Part shown: positions 1 to 5,797 of the stretch, one piece after another | Layout: every line of letters starts with the position of its first letter | Numbering within the stretch: the stretch's first letter is position 1 | DNA from: RGIG2094 sp045660065 | GTDB lineage: Bacteria; Bacillota; Clostridia; RGIG6154 | Direction: 5' to 3' | DNA: 12,667 nt | Assembly: GCA_045660065.1 (NCBI GenBank) | Contig: JAZRDC010000051.1 | Coordinates: forward strand, 1-12,667 | Notes under the pieces: generated by a model | The model's input: only the letters and a program-made list of their open reading frames with translations | Databases searched by the model: none | Told to the model about the DNA's origin: nothing | Made by a program: the position numbers and the translations under genes

Positions 1-32
1 ATTGTAGGATTTGCAGTAACAGTTAAAATCAT
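1..32 (-). CDS. PfkB-family sugar/phosphosugar kinase, N-terminal fragment (1-phosphofructokinase-like)
   Basis: Only the first ten complete codons are in the window; the gene continues leftwards past position 1. They read MILTVTANPT, which closely resembles the opening beta strand of 1-phosphofructokinase/tagatose-6-phosphate kinase proteins of the PfkB family (typically M-I-x-T-V-T-x-N-P-A-x-D). The Asn-Pro pair lies in the sugar-binding part of that family. The start is well supported: the ATG at 30-32 is preceded by AAAGGAG (39-45 on the complement) with a 6 nt spacer, and an extended -10 promoter lies about 50 bp further upstream. Such enzymes phosphorylate sugar phosphates with ATP in the cytoplasm. 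The exact substrate cannot be told from ten residues, and another PfkB subgroup remains possible. Confidence 0.6.
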   Translation of the reverse strand, partial: MILTVTANPT

Positions 33-78
33 TGGTTTCTCCTTTAGCCGAAATAAATATATATACTTATTCTTTTTA

Positions 79-107
79 ATTATACCACACTTTATGCTAA
101 AGTTCAA
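79..107 (-). promoter_or_regulatory. Sigma-A promoter of the PfkB-family kinase gene
   Basis: On the minus strand TTGAAC (102-107) is followed after exactly 17 bp by TATAAT (79-84). The bases just before the -10 are TGG, giving an extended -10 (TGn). Transcription should start near position 72, leaving an untranslated leader of about 40 nt before the ATG at 32. No operator or catabolite-response element was obvious. Confidence 0.7.
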
Positions 108-153
108 CTACATTTTAATGTATATTCCCCCATTATCAGCGGAAATTTTATGC

Positions 154-176
154 GCAGGAATTATCTCATTTCCTGC
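154..176. repeat. Inverted repeat (7 bp stem) upstream of spoIIID
   Basis: GCAGGAA (154-160) and TTCCTGC (170-176) are perfect inverted copies separated by a 9 nt loop. It lies 43 bp before the spoIIID start, in the 186 bp gap between the divergent kinase and spoIIID genes. No T-tract follows on either strand, so it does not look like a terminator. It could be an operator or a leader hairpin, but there is no direct evidence of function. I did not find a convincing sigma-E promoter in this gap. Confidence 0.4.
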
Positions 177-218
177 CACATATATTTTAATGGAATATAT
201 AAAGCAAGGAGTGTTTTT

Positions 219-485
219 GTGAACACAGATATTGAAGAAAGAACAATAAATATTGCAAACTTCATCATTGATAAAAAAGCAACCGTCAGAAGTGCCGCTA
301 AACACTTCGGCATTTCAAAATCAACGGTACATAAAGATGTAACAGAGCGGCTTTACAACATAAATCGGGGACTTTACAAAGAAGTTCAGCCTATTCTGGC
401 TGAAAACAAGGCGCAAAGGCATTTAAGGGGCGGAATTGCTACAAAAAACAAGTATCTTAAACAAAAGGAGGATAAAAATGCGTAA
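219..485 (+). CDS. spoIIID: Sporulation transcription factor SpoIIID
   Basis: This 88-residue protein matches SpoIIID, the small DNA-binding regulator that tunes mother-cell gene expression after sigma-E becomes active; the Bacillus subtilis protein is slightly longer (about 93 residues). A helix-turn-helix covers about residues 22-45 (TVRSAAKHFGISKSTVHKD). The basic C-terminal stretch with HLRGGIATKNKY (68-79) is a hallmark of the family and contributes to DNA binding. The start is GTG at 219, chosen because AAGGAG lies at 206-211 with a 7 nt spacer and because the protein then begins MNTDIEER as in homologues; an upstream in-frame ATG at 150 has no such site and would add 23 residues unlike the family. 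The last 8 bp overlap the next gene, implying coupled translation. In B. subtilis spoIIID is transcribed by sigma-E; a matching promoter is not obvious here. Confidence 0.93.
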   Translation: MNTDIEERTINIANFIIDKKATVRSAAKHFGISKSTVHKDVTERLYNINRGLYKEVQPILAENKAQRHLRGGIATKNKYLKQKEDKNA

Positions 486-1455
486 GTTCTTTCCTGCGGC
501 TAATACTCCTGATGGTTTTATAAGCAGATTTGACAATATTTACAACGAAAAAGAAGACAAAAAAGTTATTTACATTAAAGGTGGCAGTGGCACGGGCAAA
601 TCCACCTTGATGAAAAAACTGACCTTGGACGCAACAAATTCAGGCATTGAAGTTGAACAGTTTTTTTGCTCCTCTGACCCCGATTCTTTAGATGGGGTGA
701 GATTTTTAAGCGCCAAAACTGCTATCGTTGATGCCACAAGTCCCCATATCCAGGACCCTTTGATGCCCGGAATTTCCGGAAAAATATATAATGTTGCGGA
801 TTTTTTAGACGAAAATATTTTAATTTCTCACAAAGACGAAATAATCTCACTTGCAAAAGAAAAAAGAAATTGTTTTGATATATGCTATAAGCACTTAAAG
901 TCTGCTCAAGCCCTCTATCCTGCCCTGAACAGCAAAATTTCTGATAACAAAGTTTCAGAAAAATTCGAATTTAAGCCAACGGGTAAAATTGGCAGAACAC
1001 GGCAACTTTTTGCATCGGGAATTACGCCCAAAGGTAACATAAATCTTTTGGATGAAATTCTTATTGGAAAAATAATCGGAATTGAAGAAAGCGCTGAAAG
1101 TTCTGCTATTTTAAAAGAAATAAACAAAAATGCGAACAAATCAGGCTATGATACCGAACTGTATTTCTGCCCCATGTTTCCAGACTCAAAAGCAGAACAC
1201 CTTGTAATAAAAGACTTACATCTTTCATTTACAACAATAAATCAATATCACAATTTCAAAAATTGTGATGATATAATTGAATCAAAGAAAAAAGCAGAAC
1301 ATTCAACCCATATAAAATCGCTTATTTACACCGCCTGCAACTATTTAGCAAAAGCAAAAACATATCACGCAGAGATTGAGAAAATATACATATCCGCAAT
1401 GGATTTTGACAAAATGGACAAAAGTTATGAAGATTTAAAAAATGAATTATTATAA
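478..1455 (+). CDS. PRK06851-like P-loop ATPase with a degenerate second ATPase half
   Basis: The 325-residue protein resembles the poorly characterised PRK06851 group of clostridial P-loop ATPases. The N-terminal half (1-170) has a clean Walker A, GGSGTGKST at 35-43, followed by FFCSSDPDSLDG (62-73), a conserved block of this group. The second half (about 174-260) is visibly a repeat of the first. RQLFASGITPKG aligns with KFFPAANTPDG, KSGYDTELYFC with NSGIEVEQFFC, and PDSKAEHLVIKD with PDSLDGVRFLSAK. At the P-loop position it reads IEESAESSA (202-210), without the glycines and lysine needed for nucleotide binding. The start is ATG 478, because AAAGGAG (464-470) sits 7 nt upstream; an in-frame ATG at 436 lies inside spoIIID and has no site. 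There is no signal peptide or membrane segment, so it should be cytosolic. It overlaps spoIIID and is probably expressed with it. Its biochemical role is unknown. Confidence 0.75.
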   Translation: MRKFFPAANTPDGFISRFDNIYNEKEDKKVIYIKGGSGTGKSTLMKKLTLDATNSGIEVEQFFCSSDPDSLDGVRFLSAKTAIVDATSPHIQDPLMPGISGKIYNVADFLDENILISHKDEIISLAKEKRNCFDICYKHLKSAQALYPALNSKISDNKVSEKFEFKPTGKIGRTRQLFASGITPKGNINLLDEILIGKIIGIEESAESSAILKEINKNANKSGYDTELYFCPMFPDSKAEHLVIKDLHLSFTTINQYHNFKNCDDIIESKKKAEHSTHIKSLIYTACNYLAKAKTYHAEIEKIYISAMDFDKMDKSYEDLKNELL

Positions 1456-1457
1456 AC

Positions 1458-1493
1458 AAAAAAGGAATGTGATTTCTCACATTCCTTTTTTTT
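1458..1493. terminator. Bidirectional intrinsic terminator between convergent genes
   Basis: A perfect 12 bp stem, AAAGGAATGTGA (1461-1472) with TCACATTCCTTT (1477-1488), encloses a TTTC loop. It is flanked by an A-tract on the left and a T-tract on the right (1486-1493), so it can terminate transcription in both directions. It ends the spoIIID-ATPase unit on the plus strand and the capA-like gene on the minus strand; the stop codon of the latter (1492-1494) lies in the T-tract. Confidence 0.9.
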
Positions 1494-2673
1494 AATCAAC
1501 CCACGGTACAGGCATCTTTGCTCTTTCATCTGCTTCTGCCTTAAGGCTGAAAGCATAATCTATTTTACCTTCCATAAAGAGTTTGTAACCCTGCTTTACA
1601 ACAGAATGATGTGCTTCGCAGGTTAAGATATTTTTATACGCGTTAAGTCTTTTCTGTTCAGTTTCTTCTCTTGGATCTCTGATAATTCTCCACTGAAGTC
1701 TTTCTGCCATCCAGCCGATGTAATGCTTATACATAAGTTCATCGTCATGAATAACTTTTGAAAGTTCTTCAATATAATCAAGCATTTTCTGCTTGTCTTC
1801 ACCTTTAAATACAGAAACTTTTGTTGCAGGATTGTTAAATCTGTATGGAATAAGTTCTGCAATTTTAACGCCTTCTTTAGTAACTTCTGCCATAACCATA
1901 TATCCATAGAACCATGCGCGTGAAAGGTCTTCCAAACCGCCGTTTATACCTCTTCCTGACTGGAATATAAAGTTACCCATACTGTAAATAATAGGCTTAC
2001 CGTTGTAGTATTCATATCCTTGCGGACAATGTGTGTGCCCTGCAATAATTGCATCTGCACCAAATTCGATAATAAGTCTGTATCTTTCAACGCAGTCAGG
2101 TGAAGGGATTGGATTTTCTTCATCACCGCCGTGGAAAACAACAATAACATTATCTGACTTTTGCTTTTCTTCCTGAATTTTTTTGCAAAGTCTTAATGCA
2201 TTATAACCTGCTGAACCATATGTATCCTTTGTTGCAATACCAAATTCGTTTTCACAGATTGAAATAACTGATACTGTAACACCATCTTTTTCAAGAACTA
2301 CTGCGTTATATGCTTCATCAATATTTTTACCTGCACCTGCGTGTTTCATACCGATGCTGTCCAAAAGTTCCAAAGTATCTTTTGTTGCTTCTTCGCCAAA
2401 GTCGCCAATGTGGTTATTTGCCAAAGCAGCAATATCTGTGTTTAATTCTTTATAGAAACAAATATTTTCTGCAGAAGAAATAAGATTAGGACCTGATTTT
2501 GAAATAGGTTCGTATTTATTGATATCACCCAAAGGTTCTTCCATATTTACAACTCTGAAATCTGCATCTTCAAGATAAGGCTTAACATCACTTAACATAT
2601 ATTCAGCATCTGCTTTTGTAAGAGGTCTTTCCCATCTTGAAAAATTGGCATCGCCCATAAATAAAATTTTCAT
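1492..2673 (-). CDS. CapA-family metallophosphatase (poly-gamma-glutamate synthesis protein-like)
   Basis: The 393-residue protein has the ordered motifs of the PGA_cap / calcineurin-like metallophosphatase fold: GD at 7-8, NMEEPL 43-48, NNHIGDFG 86-93, HGGDE 181-185, GHTH 212-215 and SMGNF 231-235. These Asp, Asn and His residues would bind two metal ions. The family is named for CapA of Bacillus poly-gamma-glutamate capsule systems, but many members are lone genes of unknown substrate. This one lacks the N-terminal membrane anchor of classical CapA and appears cytosolic, and no capB/capC genes are nearby. Residues about 295-393 form a charged, probably helical C-terminal extension. The ATG at 2671-2673 is preceded by GAGGTGA (2678-2684 on the complement). 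A second, stronger site (2712-2720) precedes an in-frame TTG at 2701-2703, so a form ten residues longer is possible. The gene stands alone, with divergent hisZ upstream. Confidence 0.85.
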   Translation of the reverse strand: MKILFMGDANFSRWERPLTKADAEYMLSDVKPYLEDADFRVVNMEEPLGDINKYEPISKSGPNLISSAENICFYKELNTDIAALANNHIGDFGEEATKDTLELLDSIGMKHAGAGKNIDEAYNAVVLEKDGVTVSVISICENEFGIATKDTYGSAGYNALRLCKKIQEEKQKSDNVIVVFHGGDEENPIPSPDCVERYRLIIEFGADAIIAGHTHCPQGYEYYNGKPIIYSMGNFIFQSGRGINGGLEDLSRAWFYGYMVMAEVTKEGVKIAELIPYRFNNPATKVSVFKGEDKQKMLDYIEELSKVIHDDELMYKHYIGWMAERLQWRIIRDPREETEQKRLNAYKNILTCEAHHSVVKQGYKLFMEGKIDYAFSLKAEADERAKMPVPWVD

Positions 2674-2711
2674 AAGTTCACCTCGTAAAATTAGTTTATT
2701 CAATAATACCA

Positions 2712-2720
2712 CACCTCCTC
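2712..2720 (-). promoter_or_regulatory. Second ribosome binding site upstream of capA-like gene
   Basis: On the minus strand GAGGAGGTG is a near-perfect anti-SD match located 8 nt before an in-frame TTG (2701-2703). It would start translation ten codons before the ATG at 2673 chosen here. It argues that the transcript starts upstream of 2720. The ATG is preferred because the conserved first strand (KILFMGD) starts immediately after it. Confidence 0.4.
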
Positions 2721-2738
2721 AAAAAAAGCAATAGATTA

Positions 2739-2767
2739 TTGACAAAATCACAAAAAATCTGTATACT
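2739..2767 (+). promoter_or_regulatory. Sigma-A promoter of hisZ-sigma-anti-sigma unit
   Basis: A perfect -35 TTGACA (2739-2744) is followed after 17 bp by TATACT (2762-2767). The expected start point, about 2773-2775, falls at the edge of the hisZ ribosome binding site (GAGGTGG, 2774-2780), so the mRNA leader would be only about 10 nt. The match is good enough for strong constitutive transcription. Confidence 0.75.
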
Positions 2768-2788
2768 GTAAAAGAGGTGGATTATGAA
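2760..2788 (-). promoter_or_regulatory. Possible divergent promoter of capA-like gene
   Basis: On the minus strand TTCATA (2783-2788, 4 of 6 consensus bases) and TATACA (2760-2765) are 17 bp apart. The -10 shares the palindromic core GTATAC (2761-2766) with the hisZ -10 on the other strand, and the -35 overlaps the hisZ start codon. The weak -35 keeps confidence low. Confidence 0.3.
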
Positions 2789-3932
2789 TACTAACAGTTA
2801 CGAAGCGCTTTATTTTTCAGGTGCAAAATGCTCTTTGAAAAAAAGTATAGAAAAAAATATAGAAGGCATTTTTGAAAGTTATTGCTATAACGAAATTTGT
2901 CTTCCTGTTTATGAAAACGGAGTATGCTCTGACATTACAAAATCTTTTGCAAAAGCATTCTCAACTGAACTTAAAGACTCAATTTTACCTGAAAGAGTTT
3001 TTTGCTCAGGCAACAGTTTTTCAGAAAAAGCAACCCTTGGCAGAGACGTTGGTGAAATTTCACTTTCAGGGGTTGGAATTGCAGGAGAGGCAAATCCAAA
3101 AGCCGATGCAGAAATTATTTCAGTTATGGTAAATTCACTTTTGGGTATCGGAATGACAGAGTTTACCATAGGCTTGTCAAACGCAGGATTTTTAAAAGGT
3201 TTAGCAGGTGATTTAAATCTTGACGAAAACGAACTCAAGGCGTTGATTTTTGAAAACAATTCAGCAAAAATCGAAAGTTTTCTTGATAAAAACAATGTAA
3301 ATGATGACTTTAAAGATTTGATTTTGTCAATCCCTACTCTTTTCGGCGATCTTAACATTTACGACGAAATTGATATGGAAATTTTAGGCGAAAATTCCAA
3401 AAATGCTTTATCAAACATAAAACGCATATACAAACTTCTTTGCGACTATGATATGGAAAAATATATTTCTGTTGACCTTTCAATTGCCGACTATCCTGAA
3501 TATTACACAGGTATGGTGTTCAAAGGCACAGTTAATAAAACAGAAGATTTTGCAGTTTGTTCAGGTGGAAGATGCGATAATCTCTGCAAAGAATACGGCA
3601 GAAACATTAAGATGGTATCAGGCTTTTTGGAAACAAGCAAAATTACAGAACTTGTGTATTCAGACGCAGATACTGACTCAAAATTAATTCCGTTGGCACT
3701 TATTGCATCAGATATTCCCAAACTTGCCTACAAAGTTTCTTTCGGACTTCGTGCCCAGGGACTTAAGGTTGAAGACTTTGTTTCGGGTGCATCTATGATT
3801 GAAGCAATTGAATATGGCGAAGAAAAAGGCATTACCATTGTAATATGGGTTAACGAAGAAACTGCTATAATGCGCAACTTAAAAACAGGTGAAATGAGTG
3901 AAACTTCACTTGATAAATTATTAAACGGTTGA
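2784..3932 (+). CDS. hisZ: HisZ-like protein: HisRS paralogue, putative ATP phosphoribosyltransferase regulatory subunit
   Basis: This 382-residue protein has the class II aminoacyl-tRNA synthetase-like fold of histidyl-tRNA synthetase but lost its catalytic motifs, as expected for HisZ. HisZ partners the short form of HisG in the first step of histidine synthesis. HisS/HisZ landmarks visible are RVFCSGNSF (71-79), EISLSGVGIAGE (91-102, the usual E-x-x-Q-x-G-V-E-x-x-G block), ADAEIISVMVNSL (107-119), YYTGMVF (240-246) and GGRCDNL (261-267, Tyr of GGRYD replaced by Cys). Motif 3, normally GF-x-G-x-ER-L, is GFLETSKITEL (280-290), with glycine and arginine missing. Residues about 300-378 resemble a remnant of the anticodon-binding domain. 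The ATG at 2784 follows GAGGTGG at 6 nt. No hisG or other his gene is in view; an ECF sigma factor gene follows after 34 bp. A HisZ-derived protein with another role is possible. Confidence 0.72.
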   Translation: MNTNSYEALYFSGAKCSLKKSIEKNIEGIFESYCYNEICLPVYENGVCSDITKSFAKAFSTELKDSILPERVFCSGNSFSEKATLGRDVGEISLSGVGIAGEANPKADAEIISVMVNSLLGIGMTEFTIGLSNAGFLKGLAGDLNLDENELKALIFENNSAKIESFLDKNNVNDDFKDLILSIPTLFGDLNIYDEIDMEILGENSKNALSNIKRIYKLLCDYDMEKYISVDLSIADYPEYYTGMVFKGTVNKTEDFAVCSGGRCDNLCKEYGRNIKMVSGFLETSKITELVYSDADTDSKLIPLALIASDIPKLAYKVSFGLRAQGLKVEDFVSGASMIEAIEYGEEKGITIVIWVNEETAIMRNLKTGEMSETSLDKLLNG

Positions 3933-3966
3933 CAGAATAAAAAATATACAAAAGGAGGTGCGGCAA

Positions 3967-4533
3967 ATGGATAAAATAATTGAAAAAGCAAAACAAGGCG
4001 ATATGGCGGCATTTGAACAACTTGTGCTTAAATATCAGGGAATTATTTACAACACTGCTTATAAAATCTGCTCAAACCCTGAAGATGCTTATGACATCAC
4101 GCAGGAAACTTTGCTTAAAATCTATAAAAACATAAAATATTTTGAAGGAAAATCAAAGTTTACTACCTGGATTTACAGAATTGTTACCAACACCGCACTT
4201 GACTTTATCAAAAAGCATAGAAAAACCAATATATACTCTCTAAACGCTGAAATGGGCGAAGATGGAGATTCGTATATTGACAATATAAAAGATGATTCCC
4301 CTTCTCCTCATGAGTTGGTTGAATCAAAAGAAACACAAAAACTTGTGCAACAGGCACTTGAAAAATTAAGTCCTAATCACAAAGCCGTACTTGTTCTTCG
4401 TGATATCAATGGACTTTCATATGAAGAAATTGCACAGGTGCTTTTGTGCAGTGAAGGTACTGTAAAATCAAGAATAAATCGTGCAAGAAATACACTTTAT
4501 GAAATTATTTCAAAAAATAAGGAACTTTTTTAA
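3967..4533 (+). CDS. ECF (group 4) RNA polymerase sigma factor, SigW/RpoE-like
   Basis: This 188-residue protein has only the two core sigma-70 domains typical of extracytoplasmic-function sigma factors. Region 2 covers about residues 10-85: DAYDITQETLLKIYKNI (40-56) fits the core RNA polymerase contact and FTTWIYRIVTNTALDFIKK (65-83) the -10 recognition helix. Region 4 covers about 125-180, with the helix-turn-helix SYEEIAQVLLCSEGTVKSR (151-169) for -35 recognition. An acidic linker (95-120) joins them. The ATG at 3967 is used because AAAGGAGGTG (3951-3960) ends 6 nt before it; the in-frame GTG at 3958 lies within that site. The next gene encodes a zinc-finger membrane anti-sigma factor that should hold it inactive until an envelope signal arrives. 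No separate promoter was seen in the 34 bp gap after hisZ, so co-transcription from the hisZ promoter is likely. Confidence 0.92.
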   Translation: MDKIIEKAKQGDMAAFEQLVLKYQGIIYNTAYKICSNPEDAYDITQETLLKIYKNIKYFEGKSKFTTWIYRIVTNTALDFIKKHRKTNIYSLNAEMGEDGDSYIDNIKDDSPSPHELVESKETQKLVQQALEKLSPNHKAVLVLRDINGLSYEEIAQVLLCSEGTVKSRINRARNTLYEIISKNKELF

Positions 4534-4591
4534 ATTTAGTTCGTCTTAATTTAAGTAAACAAACTTTATTAAATTGAAGGGAGGGCAAAAA

Positions 4592-5485
4592 ATGAATAAT
4601 TGCAGTAAAATATCAGAACTTTTAAGTGCATACATAGACGGTGAAGTTTCTGCCAAAGAAAAAGAATTAGTTGAAAATCACCTTTTAAGTTGTACTTCTT
4701 GCAAGCAAAAGTTTGATATTATGCAAAAAACAAAAGACATTTTGAAAGATTCTCCCAAGATGCCTGTACCCGAAACACTCTTAAAAGATTTCGAGGAATA
4801 CAGAAAAAAAGCAGAGCAATCCGAGAAAAAAGTTGTTCCGCTTTACAAAAACTATCGCATTTATGCTTCAATTGCCGCAGTCTTTGTGTTTGCTTTCGTT
4901 CTTAAGAGCGGACTTTGGCAACAAGACAAGTTTATGCCCGACAATTTGACACAGATGCCAAAATCAGAGCAATCAATTGATGCACCGATAGTTACAGGCA
5001 ACGAAACTTCAGTTGCAGAAAAAGTTCCTGTTGTTGAAGAAAAAAAGGAATTAACAAACAAGAAAAAGGTTGAAGAAAAAACAGTTGCTCCAAAAACTGC
5101 AGTCCCTGAAAACACTGCAATCAACTCAAGTGAAGCAACCACCGAAGTGCAGCCAGAGGCAGTAGAAAACGCTCCTGCAGTTGCAGAAGAAGATGTTGCA
5201 TTCGGCGGTGGCGGTGGCAGCGGAGCAGCATATGACCAATCCCAGGAAGTTTCACCTTTGGCAAGAACAATTGAAGAACCTACCATAGCCGAAGTTCCTG
5301 ACCATATGATTGTATATGTTGCACAAGAAGACCTTGAAAAAGCCGAAAAGTTATTATCAGACGGCGAGTACTTCTACTCTCAGGTTGAACAAAAATTAAA
5401 CGATAACTTTATCGCTTTTGAGTCAAACTTACTTTCCATTGATGAAGGTATTCCTCATAAAGTGGTAGTTATGGTAAAAGAATAG
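4592..5485 (+). CDS. Membrane-anchored zinc-finger (ZAS) anti-sigma factor
   Basis: The 297-residue protein starts with a zf-HC2 anti-sigma domain (1-45): Cys4 and then H30-x3-C34-x2-C37, the zinc-binding signature of ZAS proteins such as RsiW. One membrane helix lies at about 89-108, so the finger faces the cytoplasm and binds the sigma factor encoded 58 bp upstream. Outside, residues about 115-235 are low complexity, rich in Glu, Lys, Val, Pro, Ala and Thr, with a glycine run (FGGGGGSG, 204-211). A compact C-terminal segment (236-297, MIVYVAQEDLEKAEKLL and onward) probably forms a small sensor domain that I do not recognise. Release of the sigma factor may be by regulated proteolysis as for RsiW, but no protease gene is in the window. 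The ATG at 4592 follows GGAGGG (4580-4585) at 6 nt; an upstream in-frame TTG at 4574 is rejected. A terminator follows directly. Confidence 0.88.
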   Translation: MNNCSKISELLSAYIDGEVSAKEKELVENHLLSCTSCKQKFDIMQKTKDILKDSPKMPVPETLLKDFEEYRKKAEQSEKKVVPLYKNYRIYASIAAVFVFAFVLKSGLWQQDKFMPDNLTQMPKSEQSIDAPIVTGNETSVAEKVPVVEEKKELTNKKKVEEKTVAPKTAVPENTAINSSEATTEVQPEAVENAPAVAEEDVAFGGGGGSGAAYDQSQEVSPLARTIEEPTIAEVPDHMIVYVAQEDLEKAEKLLSDGEYFYSQVEQKLNDNFIAFESNLLSIDEGIPHKVVVMVKE

Positions 5486-5496
5486 TAAAAAATGTT

Positions 5497-5531
5497 AAAA
5501 GGTGTAAAACTCAATGAGTTTTACACCTTTT
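5497..5531. terminator. Bidirectional intrinsic terminator between anti-sigma gene and atp operon
   Basis: AAAAGGTGTAAAACTC (5497-5512) pairs perfectly with GAGTTTTACACCTTTT (5516-5531) around an AAT loop, a 16 bp stem. T-rich DNA follows on the plus strand (TTTTCTTT), and A-rich DNA precedes it, giving a U-tract on the minus strand too. It separates the convergent anti-sigma gene and atpC, which end 11 bp and 2 bp from the stem. Confidence 0.92.
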
Positions 5532-5533
5532 CT

Positions 5534-5794
5534 TTATTCAAATTCAAATGAGCCTGATAATAGCGTAACTTCATTCGCGCCTACCGTCAAAAGTCCGCCT
5601 TTTGCAAAGGCTTTCTTTTCGCTGTCATCATCTAAAAGGATAGTAACGGGGGCTTCAACCAGGGAAGTTACAAAAGGAATGTGTCCTGCCATAATGGCAA
5701 GTTCGCCTTCAGTTCCTCTTACATCAAGTTTTACAACATCACCCTGAAATTTATTTCCATCAGGTGATGAAACAGTTAATTTAAAGGTATTCAT
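5534..5794 (-). CDS. atpC: ATP synthase F1 epsilon subunit, short form lacking the C-terminal domain
   Basis: The 86-residue protein is the N-terminal beta-sandwich of epsilon, which binds gamma and the c ring in the central stalk. Visible family features are FKLTVSSPDG (4-13), GTEGELAIMAGHIP (27-40) and FAKGGLLTVGANEVTLL (63-79). Most bacterial epsilon subunits have about 130-140 residues and a C-terminal helical hairpin that can extend into F1 and block ATP hydrolysis; it is absent here. This is not a frameshift, because the operon terminator starts 2 bp after the stop and no coding capacity for the missing part remains. The ATG lies 3 bp after the atpD stop, with GAAGGGA in the end of atpD as its ribosome site. 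Confidence 0.93.
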   Translation of the reverse strand: MNTFKLTVSSPDGNKFQGDVVKLDVRGTEGELAIMAGHIPFVTSLVEAPVTILLDDDSEKKAFAKGGLLTVGANEVTLLSGSFEFE

Positions 5795-5797
5795 CGG

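Noticed and set aside
119..186. Possible sigma-E promoter of spoIIID (GTATATT at 120-126 and CATATATT at 179-186 as -35 and -10)
   Set aside because: No pair of elements has the proper 13-15 bp spacing with acceptable matches, so no promoter is called.
108..305. 65-codon open frame on the minus strand over the start of spoIIID
   Set aside because: It overlaps spoIIID, which is clearly coding on the other strand, and has no ribosome site. Its extra upstream bases belong to the promoter region of the kinase gene.
436..477. Upstream ATG (436) for the P-loop ATPase
   Set aside because: It has no ribosome site and would overlap spoIIID by 50 bp. The ATG at 478 has AAAGGAG at ideal spacing, and family members begin just before the FFPAANT-like strand.
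2784..3932. A functional histidyl-tRNA synthetase (hisS)
   Set aside because: Motif 3 lacks the ER-L arginine and glycines, GGRYD is altered and motif 2 lacks its R-x-E. The protein fits HisZ better.
4547..4574. Imperfect inverted repeat between the sigma and anti-sigma genes
   Set aside because: The match is interrupted by several unpaired bases and consists only of A/T-rich sequence, which is expected by chance here.
4861..5286. 141-codon open frame on the minus strand opposite the anti-sigma gene
   Set aside because: It mirrors the low-complexity stalk of the anti-sigma protein and has Ser/Thr/Ala-rich shadow composition. There is no promoter or ribosome site.
5534..5794. A frameshift or sequencing error truncating atpC
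   Set aside because: The operon terminator starts 2 bp after the stop and the convergent gene ends 11 bp beyond that stem. No sequence remains that could encode the missing domain in any frame.
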